7,621 nucleotides of DNA from an uncultured Bacilli bacterium (GCA_934098345.1 CAKONX010000056.1:1-7621); one strand, 5' to 3'; positions 1 to 7,033 are shown, counted from the stretch's first letter. Made by a program: numbers and translations. The notes: generated by a model from the letters alone, not told the origin.

Positions 1-2917
1 AACCACTTGTTTTTCTTAAATTTTGTACTTTAGATACAAATTCACGAGCAAGTCCTTCAAGTAAAAGTTCACGAGTAAGTTCAGTATTTAAAATAATGAA
101 TTTATTATTTTCCATACCTACATTAAATCCTTCTTTTGCATCAATCCTAATATCAACCATATCAGGAGTTATATCAAGTCTTTCACCATCAAAGTCTATT
201 GTAATAGTTTCTTCTTTTAATAAAGATTCCTCATCTTCAAGTGATAAATCATTTAAAGCTTGTTGATACATTCCCATCTTTTTACCAAATATTGCACCAC
301 ATACTTTAAAATTAGGTTTAATTATAAAGTTCATATATTTAGATAAATCATCTACAAATGTAACTTTTTTAACATTTAATTCTTCATTTATAAGTGTTAC
401 TAAATCTCCAAGTATATTTTCATATTTACCATCAATTAAAGCTTCACTTATTGGTTGACGTACTTTTATCTTAGTTTCTTCACGAACAAATCTACCAGTA
501 GAAATTAAATCTCTTACTAAATCCATTTTTACTTCAATTTCTTCATTTATTAAACTTTCATCATATTTAGGAAAATCACTTAAATGAACTGATTTTTCAC
601 CAGTTAGATTTCTATAAATTTCTTCGGTTGTATAAGGTATAATTGGAGCACATAATTTACATAATCCAGTTAATACTTCATAAGTAGTTATATAAACTGA
701 TTTTTTAGAATTATCAAGTTCACTACTCCAGAATCTATTTCTATTTCTTCTTACATACCAATTAGATAAATCATCAGATACGAATGAAGTAATTTGTTTT
801 ACAACTTGATTTAAATCATATGCTTCATAAGCATCAGTTACATTTTTAACTAATTTATTATATTTAGATAATAACCATTTATCTATTTCTTCACGATTTT
901 TATATTCTACAAAACACTCATCTGTATCAATTCCATCAATATTAGCATAAGTTTGGAAGAATGTATAAGTATTTTTAAATGGATTAAAGAACTTAGAATG
1001 AACTTCTTTGCAACCTTTTGAATCATATTTTAATGGAGTCCATACTGGGGAAACAGAAAGCATATACCATCTAACTATATCCGCACCAAATTCTTCAAGT
1101 TCTTTTATTGGATCAACAACATTACCAGTTGATTTACTCATTTTCTTACCAAATCCATCTAGAACCATATCATTTACAACAACATTTTTGAAACTAGATT
1201 TACCAGATATAATTGTTGAAATTACAAGTAATACATAGAACCATCCACGAGTTTGATCAAGTCCTTCAGCTATAAAATCAGCTGGAAATTGACTTTCAAA
1301 TAATTCTTTATTTTCAAATGGATAATGATATTGAGCATATGGCATTGATCCTGAATCAAACCATACATCTAATACATCTTTAACTCTATCCATAGACCCA
1401 CCACATTTATCACATTTAATATGAAGTTCATCTACATATGGACGATGTAATTCAATATTTTTAACATCTATATCTTCAATAATTAAGTTTTGTAGTTCTT
1501 CAAGTGAACCAACTACACATTTATTACCACATTCACAAGTCCAAACTGGAAGTGGGCATCCCCAATATCTATTTCTAGAAATTCCCCAGTCAATCATATT
1601 TTCAAGCCAGTTAGAGAAACGTTTAGTTCCAACATAATCTGGATACCAATTAATTTTATTATTTTCTTCAATTATCTTATCTTTATATGCTGTTGTTTTA
1701 ATATACCAAGCTGGTTTTGGATAACTTATAAGTGGTGAATGACATCTCCAACAATGTGGATAATCATGAGTTATTTTTATTTTTTTGAATAACTTATCAT
1801 TTTCTTTTAACCATTTAATAATTTCTATTTCAAGTTCAGGGCTAGTAACTAAAGTTCCCTTCCATGGTCCTTCAGTATAACATCCATCTAAACCAACTGG
1901 ATTAACAAAGCCAATACCATTTTCACGACATACACGATTATCATCTTCACCATATGCGGGTGCAATATGAACGATTCCTGTACCATCTTCAGCAGTAACA
2001 TAATTATCTGCTATAACTTCATGACATCTTCCTTCAACTTTAACAAAAGGCATTAATTGTTCATATTTTATTCCAACTAAATCTTTACCTTCAAATGTTT
2101 CAAGAACTTCAAAATCTTCTCCTAAAACTTTTGTAGCCAAGCTTTCAGCTAAAATAAATTTATATCCTTGAGATAATACTTTAACATATTTAATATTTGG
2201 ATTAACACATATAGCAACATTAGCCATTAATGTCCAAGGAGTTGTTGTCCATGCAAGAAAATATTCATCTGCATCTACTCTTTTTAAAGGAACAATAACT
2301 GTATTAACACTTGTTTCTTCATATCCTTGAGAAACTTCATTTTGAGAAAGCTCAGTTCCACATCTAGGACAATACCATAAAACTTTATTTCCATGATATA
2401 AAAGACCTTTCTTATCCATTTCTTTAATAATCCACCATTCAGATTCAATATATTCATTTGAACAAGTTACATAAGGATGTTCACAATCAATAAATTGACC
2501 CATTTTATCCGTAACAGCATTTATTTCATCAATATTTAAAGCAGTTGCTTTATTACATTCACGGCAGAAATTTTCAACACCAAATGCTTCTATATCAGCT
2601 TTTGTTTTAAAACCAAGTTTCTTTTCAACATTAACTTCAATTGGAAGTCCATGTGTATCAAGACCTATTTTTCTTAAAACTCTTTCACCTTTCATTGTAT
2701 GATATTTACAAAATGAATCTTTTACAGTTTTAGCAAGAACATGATGAATTCCTGGTTTAGCATTTGCATATATTGGTCCATCATAGAAAACCCAATTTTT
2801 TCCATCTTTTCTGTTTTCAATAGTTTCATTTAAAATATCTTCTTTTTTCCATGACTCTAAGATACTTCTTTCAACTTCACTTGTTTTTCTTTTATCAAGT
2901 TCTTTAAAATTTTTCAT
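1..2917 (-). CDS. ileS: Isoleucyl-tRNA synthetase, type-2-like, with GIHH signature (3' partial)
   Basis: Class Ia synthetase that charges tRNA-Ile with isoleucine in the cytoplasm. The frame is open from 2917 to the left edge (972 codons seen; C-terminus missing). Visible motifs are the HIGH-region sequence YDGPIYANAKPGIHHVL, with GIHH at residues 56-59; the CP1 editing motifs TTTPWTL (224-230) and DGTGIVHIAPAYGEDD (311-326); and KMSKS (592-596), followed by TGN. Cys-pair clusters (CPRCG, CWRC, CECG, CDKCGG) and an anticodon-binding region (CAPIIPYTTEEIY) are also present. The editing residues look intact, so post-transfer editing of Val is expected. GIHH in place of HxGH is known in some type-2 (eukaryotic-like) bacterial IleRS. 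Start choice: AAAGGAA at 2924-2930 lies about 6-7 bases before ATG 2917, but abuts the ATG at 2923, so 2917 is preferred. Expression is governed by the T-box leader just upstream. Identity is very secure; the type-2 assignment is an inference from motif form. Confidence 0.97.
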   Translation of the reverse strand, partial: MKNFKELDKRKTSEVERSILESWKKEDILNETIENRKDGKNWVFYDGPIYANAKPGIHHVLAKTVKDSFCKYHTMKGERVLRKIGLDTHGLPIEVNVEKKLGFKTKADIEAFGVENFCRECNKATALNIDEINAVTDKMGQFIDCEHPYVTCSNEYIESEWWIIKEMDKKGLLYHGNKVLWYCPRCGTELSQNEVSQGYEETSVNTVIVPLKRVDADEYFLAWTTTPWTLMANVAICVNPNIKYVKVLSQGYKFILAESLATKVLGEDFEVLETFEGKDLVGIKYEQLMPFVKVEGRCHEVIADNYVTAEDGTGIVHIAPAYGEDDNRVCRENGIGFVNPVGLDGCYTEGPWKGTLVTSPELEIEIIKWLKENDKLFKKIKITHDYPHCWRCHSPLISYPKPAWYIKTTAYKDKIIEENNKINWYPDYVGTKRFSNWLENMIDWGISRNRYWGCPLPVWTCECGNKCVVGSLEELQNLIIEDIDVKNIELHRPYVDELHIKCDKCGGSMDRVKDVLDVWFDSGSMPYAQYHYPFENKELFESQFPADFIAEGLDQTRGWFYVLLVISTIISGKSSFKNVVVNDMVLDGFGKKMSKSTGNVVDPIKELEEFGADIVRWYMLSVSPVWTPLKYDSKGCKEVHSKFFNPFKNTYTFFQTYANIDGIDTDECFVEYKNREEIDKWLLSKYNKLVKNVTDAYEAYDLNQVVKQITSFVSDDLSNWYVRRNRNRFWSSELDNSKKSVYITTYEVLTGLCKLCAPIIPYTTEEIYRNLTGEKSVHLSDFPKYDESLINEEIEVKMDLVRDLISTGRFVREETKIKVRQPISEALIDGKYENILGDLVTLINEELNVKKVTFVDDLSKYMNFIIKPNFKVCGAIFGKKMGMYQQALNDLSLEDEESLLKEETITIDFDGERLDITPDMVDIRIDAKEGFNVGMENNKFIILNTELTRELLLEGLAREFVSKVQNLRKTSG

Positions 2918-2923
2918 AAACAT

Positions 2924-2930
2924 TTCCTTT
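2924..2930 (-). promoter_or_regulatory. ileS ribosome binding site
   Basis: AAAGGAA on the minus strand. It sits at a good distance from ATG 2917 and directly touches the upstream in-frame ATG 2923, so it decides in favour of the shorter start (MKNFKELDK). It lies right after the U-run of the T-box hairpin. Its AGGAA (2924-2928) can pair with UUCCU (2955-2959) in the 3' arm of the antiterminator, which leaves open a role for translational as well as transcriptional control. Confidence 0.7.
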
Positions 2931-2932
2931 CC

Positions 2933-2996
2933 AAAAAAAAAACATCCATAATATAGGAACGAACAAGTCCGTGGTACCATCCTATTTTATGAATGT
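2933..2996 (-). terminator. Leader hairpin with U-run of the ileS T-box
   Basis: ACATTCATAA (2987-2996) pairs with TTATGGATGT (2942-2951), one G-U included. After an A/A mismatch the helix continues with ATAGGA/TCCTAT. A run of ten T follows (2933-2942), as expected of an intrinsic terminator. Unusually, this helix encloses the T-box antiterminator rather than competing with it by sequestering its 3' half, so the switching mechanism is not obvious. Confidence 0.65.
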
Positions 2997-3151
2997 AATT
3001 CACACTTTATTAACTTTAACGCGGTAAACGTTCTTGGCTTATCCCCAAGACACATCAGAAGTGATTCATAAATAGCATTTTTTAACTGTTTTCACCAGCC
3101 ACAGTTTCTCTAGAAAAAATATCTATTTAACGTCTTCATCAATTGCTTTAT
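2933..3151 (-). ncRNA. T-box riboswitch (tRNA-Ile), ileS leader
   Basis: tRNA-sensing leader that promotes ileS expression when uncharged tRNA-Ile accumulates. Read on the minus strand from about 3151. Stem I has an AG-bulge motif (AGAGA) and the distal CUGUGGCUGGUGAAAACAG hairpin, followed by AAAUAG/CUAUUU pairing. The specifier segment UGAAUCAC carries the Ile codon AUC at 3063-3065, followed by the usual A. A Stem III hairpin CUUGG/CCAAG is at 3033-3049. The T-box core GGAUGGUACCACGG has UGGUACC at 2973-2979; its UGGU matches the ACCA 3' end of a tRNA with discriminator A, as tRNA-Ile has. Antiterminator arms are AUAGGA (2980-2985) and UCCUAU (2953-2958), with an inner ACGGA/UUCGU stem. 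The specifier and the downstream gene agree, which makes the assignment strong; the exact 5' end is inferred from the promoter. Confidence 0.93.
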
Positions 3152-3158
3152 ACAACAA

Positions 3159-3187
3159 ATTATAGAATTAAATTTTATATTTGTCAA
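3159..3187 (-). promoter_or_regulatory. Consensus SigA-type promoter of the ileS T-box leader
   Basis: Minus-strand TTGACA (3182-3187) and TATAAT (3159-3164) separated by exactly 17 bases: a perfect match to both hexamers. Transcription should start near 3151-3153, just before the T-box Stem I. The -35 box begins two bases after the stop codon (TAG, 3190-3192) of the upstream gene. A strong constitutive promoter combined with leader attenuation is the usual arrangement for T-box synthetase genes. Confidence 0.93.
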
Positions 3188-3189
3188 TT

Positions 3190-3858
3190 CTAAATATCTT
3201 TATTATAGAATGATGAATCAATTTCTTCATTATAATCTTTTCTTTCTTCATCATTTGTTTTTTTCTTTTTATTTGGTAAATTAATAAATCCCATTAAACA
3301 TATAAATAAGCAAACTCCAAAAATTATAAATATATTCATATTATTTATAAAGAAATATTGAGTTTTAGTAGATGAAGTAATATCTTTCTTAGTTGTAATC
3401 ATTAGATCATTATCTTTTCTTAAAGCTAAAATATTACCATTATTTCTAAATTTAGATTTAATATTTAATCCATCAATATTATAGAAAAATAAATCAGTAT
3501 ATTTAGTATTATTTACTTTAAATTCTAATATTGCATAATTTTTATTAGTAGCAAGTTCAGCATTTTCAATACTTAAATTTATTTTAGTATATTTACCATC
3601 TTTTGTTAGTTCTTGTTTTTTTACTGAATATCCATTCATTGCATCTATGCTAGTAAGTTCAATTGTACCAGTTTTAAATGCTATAGTCTCATCAATATTC
3701 TCTATATCATCACCTTCATAACCAAGCATAATATAAAGATAATTATCTTTTATTTCTGTATCAACTTCATAAGTTGGTTGAAAGTTAGTAGATTCAGCAA
3801 AACAAACACATGGAATTAACAAAATCATTAAAAGAAAATATTTAACTACCTTTTTCAT
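3190..3858 (-). CDS. Exported membrane-anchored protein of unknown function
   Basis: 222-residue protein that I do not recognise. It starts with a Sec signal peptide: KK near the N-terminus, a hydrophobic core at residues 7-18 and a likely cleavage after CFA (residue 21). LIPC at 14-17 is a poor lipobox because of Pro before Cys. Residues 22-165 look like an extracellular beta-rich domain with alternating hydrophobic strands (for example YLYIMLGYEG and YAILEFKV), faintly reminiscent of cohesin-like or Ig-like sandwiches; this is a guess. A single transmembrane helix at about 174-193 is followed by KKKK and an acidic/basic cytosolic tail, giving an N-out, C-in topology. Its ATG overlaps the gap stop codon (ATGA), and an AGGAG site lies inside the gap end, so translation is probably coupled. 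No terminator separates it from the ileS promoter. It is the last gene of the kinase-gap operon. Confidence 0.85.
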   Translation of the reverse strand: MKKVVKYFLLMILLIPCVCFAESTNFQPTYEVDTEIKDNYLYIMLGYEGDDIENIDETIAFKTGTIELTSIDAMNGYSVKKQELTKDGKYTKINLSIENAELATNKNYAILEFKVNNTKYTDLFFYNIDGLNIKSKFRNNGNILALRKDNDLMITTKKDITSSTKTQYFFINNMNIFIIFGVCLFICLMGFINLPNKKKKTNDEERKDYNEEIDSSFYNKDI

Positions 3859-4856
3859 TTTAATAATTCTCCTAAAGTTCTAATCATTTGATTAGTATAA
3901 CCAAGTTCATTATCATACCAAGCTACTATTTTAACTAAGTTTTCATTTTCACTTTCTAATACATCAGTTAAAAGTCCATCAACTAAAGAACCAACTGTTT
4001 GACCTATAATATCACTTGATACAATTGGATCAAATGTAATTTTAATAACATCACTTTGATTATTTTTAAACATTTCATTTATTTCTTCTTTAGTTACCAT
4101 TTTATTTAATTTAACAGTTAAGTCAACTACAGATCCATCAATTGTTGGAACTCTAAAAGCAGAACCTTTTAATTTACCATTTAAATTAGGTAATACTTTT
4201 CCAATTGCGCTTGCAGCTCCAGTTGATGCAGGTATTATATTTTCTAAAGCACTTCTTCCTCGTCTTGAAAAAGCTCCTTTTTTATGAGCAACATCTAAAG
4301 TAGTTTGGTCATTAGTTGTTGCATGAATAGTAGTCATATATCCATATTCTACTCCATAGTATTTATCTAATAAGTTTAAAACTGGAGCAAGACAATTTGT
4401 AGTACAAGAAGCAGCAGAAATTATTTTTTCTTCTCCTGTTAAACTTCTTGAATTTACACCAAATACAATAGTTTTCATATCTCCTTTACCTGGAGCAGAT
4501 ATAATAACATGTTTAGCTCCTGCTTTTATATGAGATGAAGCTGCATCAATATCTGTATAATGTCCAGAACATTCTAAAACAGCGTCTATATTAAGTTCAT
4601 CCCAAGGTAAATTTGCAGCATCCATTTCTTTAAATACACGTACGTGTTTTCCTTTAACAATTAATGATTCATCATCAAAACTTAATTCACTTGCATCATA
4701 CATTCTAAAATTAGAATCATATTTTAGCAAATAATATAAATCTTCAACACTAGTTAAATCATTAATTGCAACTACTTCATACTCTTGATTCTTTAAAAGT
4801 TCTCTAAATGCCAATCTTCCAATTCTTCCAAATCCATTAATAGCTATTTTTTTCAT
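3855..4856 (-). CDS. gap: Glyceraldehyde-3-phosphate dehydrogenase, type I
   Basis: Glycolytic enzyme that oxidises and phosphorylates glyceraldehyde-3-phosphate to 1,3-bisphosphoglycerate in the cytoplasm, as a tetramer. At 333 residues it has the family length. The NAD-binding motif INGFGRIGR is at residues 6-14, and IND-L at 31-34 indicates NAD rather than NADP preference. The catalytic motif SAASCTTNC places the nucleophile at Cys151, with the base His178 in TTIHATT. The sugar-phosphate region SRRGRSALENIIPASTGAA and the C-terminal WYDNELGYTNQM are intact. A strong AGGAGAGGA site overlaps the stop of the upstream kinase gene 11 bases away, and the downstream gene overlaps by ATGA, so it sits mid-operon. 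Atypically, neither pgk nor tpi is next to it. It ends in TGA, while the other complete genes here end in TAA or TAG. Confidence 0.97.
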   Translation of the reverse strand: MKKIAINGFGRIGRLAFRELLKNQEYEVVAINDLTSVEDLYYLLKYDSNFRMYDASELSFDDESLIVKGKHVRVFKEMDAANLPWDELNIDAVLECSGHYTDIDAASSHIKAGAKHVIISAPGKGDMKTIVFGVNSRSLTGEEKIISAASCTTNCLAPVLNLLDKYYGVEYGYMTTIHATTNDQTTLDVAHKKGAFSRRGRSALENIIPASTGAASAIGKVLPNLNGKLKGSAFRVPTIDGSVVDLTVKLNKMVTKEEINEMFKNNQSDVIKITFDPIVSSDIIGQTVGSLVDGLLTDVLESENENLVKIVAWYDNELGYTNQMIRTLGELLK

Positions 4857-4867
4857 AAAATCCTCTC

Positions 4868-6307
4868 CTATTCAAAACTTGATCCACCAATAAACTCTCT
4901 TAACAAATTATCTTCACTTACATATTCACTTGGTATTGGATAAAATGTTTTTAGGTGATCTAATATTCTTCTTGCTTCACTATAATATTCACTATTTAAA
5001 TCTATACTATATAGTATAGGCTCAACATAAACTTTCAAAACACCTATTTCATAAGCGTAAGCAGTATTTAAAACAGCATCTGCATCATCTGTATAAGGGA
5101 AAATATAATTTTCTTCTCCTCTTCTAACACTACTCCAAGAAGCAAGTGAATCTTCTCCACTTTTGCCTCGAGTTCTAAAGTCTCTTATAATTCTTCTTAA
5201 AAGTCTATTTTCAGTTGTAGAAACATAATTATGTCGATCAACATTTAAAGGTGTTAATGGACTAATATATATTTTATAAATCATACTTTTATATTCATCA
5301 CTTATTAAGTTAGGATTAAGTCCATGTAAACCTTCAATAACTAAACAATCTTTTTCACTTAAAATAGTTTCTTTATCACTTATTTCTTTTTCTCCAGTTA
5401 TAAAATTATAAGTTGGTAAATGAGTAGATTTTCCATTTAATAAATCATCTAGTACCTTATTAAATAATTTTAAATCTAAAGAATTAATTGATTCATAATC
5501 TTTATTACCAAATTCATCTAAAGGAGTTTCATCTCTATTCAAGAAGAAATCATCTAAAGAAAGAGGTATTGCATTTACTCCTAAACTAGATAAAAATAAA
5601 CTTAATTTTTTACTTGTTGTTGTTTTACCACTGCTAGAAGGACCAGCTATTAAAACTATTTTTTTATTATTTAAAACTATCTCCTCAGCAATATGTTCAA
5701 GTTTATTATCAACCATAATATCATTTTTACGAATAAAATCTTTTATCTTTCCTTCAGCAATTAATTTGTTAATATCCATGACGTAATTAACATTTAATCT
5801 TTTTAACCATTCATCATATTCAGAAAATGCTTGATATAATTTTTTTCTAAAAGAATATATAATTTCATTATTAGTTGGATATATTAAAATAAGTTCGTTA
5901 TCATTTATAAAATGTAAATCAAATAAACTTAATTCTTTAGTACTTTTAACCATATCATGTGTATAAAAATAATTATAATAATTTTTAAGTTTAAATAAAG
6001 ATATAGTTAAATTACTAATATTTAAAACATTATACATCTTTTCTTTAATATTTTTATTTTTAAAATAATTATATGCATCTTTTTTAGTAACCATTTTCTT
6101 TTCTATTGGAATATCTTTTTCAACGAGTGACTTCATATATTCTTTTATTTTATTAACTTCTTCTTTACCAATAGTTGTATCACTTTTAATAGTTGTATAT
6201 ATTCCTTTATCTAATGAATGATGAAATAAAACTTCACCATTATAAAGATCTTTTACAGCTACATACAATAAAAATTTTAACCCAGCAACATATTCTTTAT
6301 TATTCAT
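4868..6307 (-). CDS. Nucleoside kinase (uridine kinase/PRK family with ThrRS-like N-domain, no TGS)
   Basis: P-loop kinase of the uridine kinase/phosphoribulokinase superfamily, presumably phosphorylating a nucleoside in salvage; the exact substrate is not known. Numbering from ATG 6307 (479 residues): the N-terminal domain resembles the second additional domain of threonyl-tRNA synthetase (HHSLDKG at about 29-35, then EKDIPIEKK). The kinase domain starts at about 215, with Walker A GPSSSGKT (222-229), LDD (251-253), a VIEGLHGLNP stretch, the lid-like LLRRIIRDF (369-377), SVRRGEENYIFPY and the family's C-terminal EFIGGSSF. Family members are usually about 550 residues with a TGS domain first; that domain is absent here. 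Start: a GTG at 6316 is in frame but is part of the AGGTGA Shine-Dalgarno (6313-6318), so the ATG five bases after it is chosen. First gene of the operon with gap and the exported protein. Confidence 0.88.
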   Translation of the reverse strand: MNNKEYVAGLKFLLYVAVKDLYNGEVLFHHSLDKGIYTTIKSDTTIGKEEVNKIKEYMKSLVEKDIPIEKKMVTKKDAYNYFKNKNIKEKMYNVLNISNLTISLFKLKNYYNYFYTHDMVKSTKELSLFDLHFINDNELILIYPTNNEIIYSFRKKLYQAFSEYDEWLKRLNVNYVMDINKLIAEGKIKDFIRKNDIMVDNKLEHIAEEIVLNNKKIVLIAGPSSSGKTTTSKKLSLFLSSLGVNAIPLSLDDFFLNRDETPLDEFGNKDYESINSLDLKLFNKVLDDLLNGKSTHLPTYNFITGEKEISDKETILSEKDCLVIEGLHGLNPNLISDEYKSMIYKIYISPLTPLNVDRHNYVSTTENRLLRRIIRDFRTRGKSGEDSLASWSSVRRGEENYIFPYTDDADAVLNTAYAYEIGVLKVYVEPILYSIDLNSEYYSEARRILDHLKTFYPIPSEYVSEDNLLREFIGGSSFE

Positions 6308-6312
6308 AGTAT

Positions 6313-6318
6313 TCACCT
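6313..6318 (-). promoter_or_regulatory. Ribosome binding site fixing the kinase start
   Basis: AGGTGA on the minus strand, 5 bases before ATG 6307. The only longer start candidate, GTG 6314-6316, is inside this motif, so the site rules it out. Confidence 0.75.
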
Positions 6319-6325
6319 ATTTTAA

Positions 6326-6334
6326 ATTATATCA
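6326..6334 (-). promoter_or_regulatory. Extended -10 promoter of the kinase-gap operon
   Basis: Minus-strand TGATATAAT: a consensus TATAAT (6326-6331) preceded by the TGn extension (6332-6334). No good -35 hexamer is found at the proper spacing, which an extended -10 can tolerate. Transcription is expected near 6318-6320, which puts the 5' end at the Shine-Dalgarno itself, a leader of about 12 bases. No operator-like inverted repeat is visible. Confidence 0.65.
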
Positions 6335-6408
6335 TGAAATACAATACTTTATTATAAAATTCGTGTTTATTTGTCATTTTATTTAAGAATATTTTTACAC
6401 TTTTTATT

Positions 6409-6414
6409 TATAAT
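6409..6414 (+). promoter_or_regulatory. Probable -10 box of clpP
   Basis: Plus-strand TATAAT six bases before the AGGTGA Shine-Dalgarno. The predicted start is near 6421, giving a leader of about 12 bases. No convincing -35 (position 6386-6391 reads AGAATA) and no TGn extension were found, so this is weaker than the divergent promoter. Neither a CtsR-type direct repeat of GGTCAAA nor a CIRCE repeat, the usual heat-shock operators in Bacillota, is visible upstream. Confidence 0.4.
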
Positions 6415-6420
6415 ATTATT

Positions 6421-6426
6421 AGGTGA
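6421..6426 (+). promoter_or_regulatory. Ribosome binding site fixing the TTG start of clpP
   Basis: AGGTGA followed by six bases and then TTG at 6433. No ATG or GTG lies nearby in frame, and the site together with the conserved protein N-terminus (IPTIVEKN) supports a TTG start. Confidence 0.75.
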
Positions 6427-6432
6427 TAATAA

Positions 6433-7002
6433 TTGATAATTCCAACAATAGTAGAAAAAAATTATGAAGGGCATCAAATCTATGATATTTATTCTAGATT
6501 ATTAAAAGATAGAATTATATTTTTAAGTGGTGAAATAAATGATGAAGTATCATCTTTAGTTATTTCAGAACTTTTATATTTAGATTCATTAAATCATGAT
6601 GATATTTATCTATATATAAATTCTCCTGGTGGTTCTGTTACAGCAGGATTTGCAATATACGATACAATGAATATTATTAAAAGTGATGTATCAACTATCG
6701 GTGTTGGTATGAGTGCATCTATGGGAGCTTTTCTACTTTCAAGTGGCCAAAAAGGGAAAAGATGTATTTTAGAAAATGCTGAAGTAATGATTCATGAAGT
6801 TTTAGGTGGAGCTCAAGGTCAAGCAACGGAAATTCAAATACAAACAGATAGAATTTTACATTTAAGAGAAAAACTAAACAAATTACTTGCAAAAAACACG
6901 AATAAATCAATAAAAAAAATAAATAACGATACTAAAAGAGATCATTATATGGATGCAGAAGAAGCTCTAGATTATGGTATTGTAGATAAAATATTAAAAT
7001 AA
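6433..7002 (+). CDS. clpP: ATP-dependent Clp protease proteolytic subunit
   Basis: Serine protease subunit that assembles as a tetradecameric barrel and degrades unfolded or tagged proteins fed by a Clp ATPase (ClpX or ClpC) in the cytoplasm. The 189 residues span the family, slightly shorter than the usual 194-200. Motifs: the N-terminal IPTIVEKN and the YINSPGGSVTAG fold motif (61-72). The catalytic Ser96 is in GMSASMGAFLL, His121 in MIHEVLGGAQGQATEI and Asp170 in TKRDHYM, so the triad is complete. MIHEV replaces the more common IHQP after the histidine. It starts with TTG after a good AGGTGA site. It is transcribed divergently from the kinase-gap operon and appears to be a single-gene unit ending near the hairpin at 7034-7064. 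Confidence 0.97.
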   Translation: MIIPTIVEKNYEGHQIYDIYSRLLKDRIIFLSGEINDEVSSLVISELLYLDSLNHDDIYLYINSPGGSVTAGFAIYDTMNIIKSDVSTIGVGMSASMGAFLLSSGQKGKRCILENAEVMIHEVLGGAQGQATEIQIQTDRILHLREKLNKLLAKNTNKSIKKINNDTKRDHYMDAEEALDYGIVDKILK

Positions 7003-7033
7003 AAACACGAAGATATTTTTGAAGTTGTAAGTT

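Noticed and set aside
1008..1238. Plus-strand open frame of 76 codons within ileS
   Set aside because: It lies antisense to the catalytic region of ileS, has no ribosome binding site and no protein-like motifs; it is a by-product of the ileS codon pattern.
2918..2923. ATG at 2921-2923 as start of ileS
   Set aside because: It touches the AAAGGAA site with no spacer; the ATG two codons later has normal spacing.
3181..3190. Rho-independent terminator for the kinase-gap operon
   Set aside because: No inverted repeat fits between the stop codon and the ileS promoter.
3855..3857. Recoded TGA (mycoplasma-type code), suggested by AT-richness
   Set aside because: Tryptophan codons in ileS, gap, the kinase and orfA are TGG. 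TGA at the end of gap falls at the normal family C-terminus and overlaps the next gene's ATG; reading through would add only a few residues before TAG.
6308..6316. GTG 6314-6316 as start of the nucleoside kinase, adding three residues
   Set aside because: The GTG is part of the AGGTGA Shine-Dalgarno, and the ATG at 6305-6307 is at the right distance from it.
6719..6910. Minus-strand open frame antisense to clpP
   Set aside because: It covers conserved clpP coding sequence, has no initiation signal and encodes a low-complexity Phe/Leu-rich sequence.
6359..7010. Repeated AAACACGAA-like words (near 6360, 6894 and 7003)
   Set aside because: Short AT-rich words in variable orientation, with one inside clpP coding sequence; chance is the likelier explanation.
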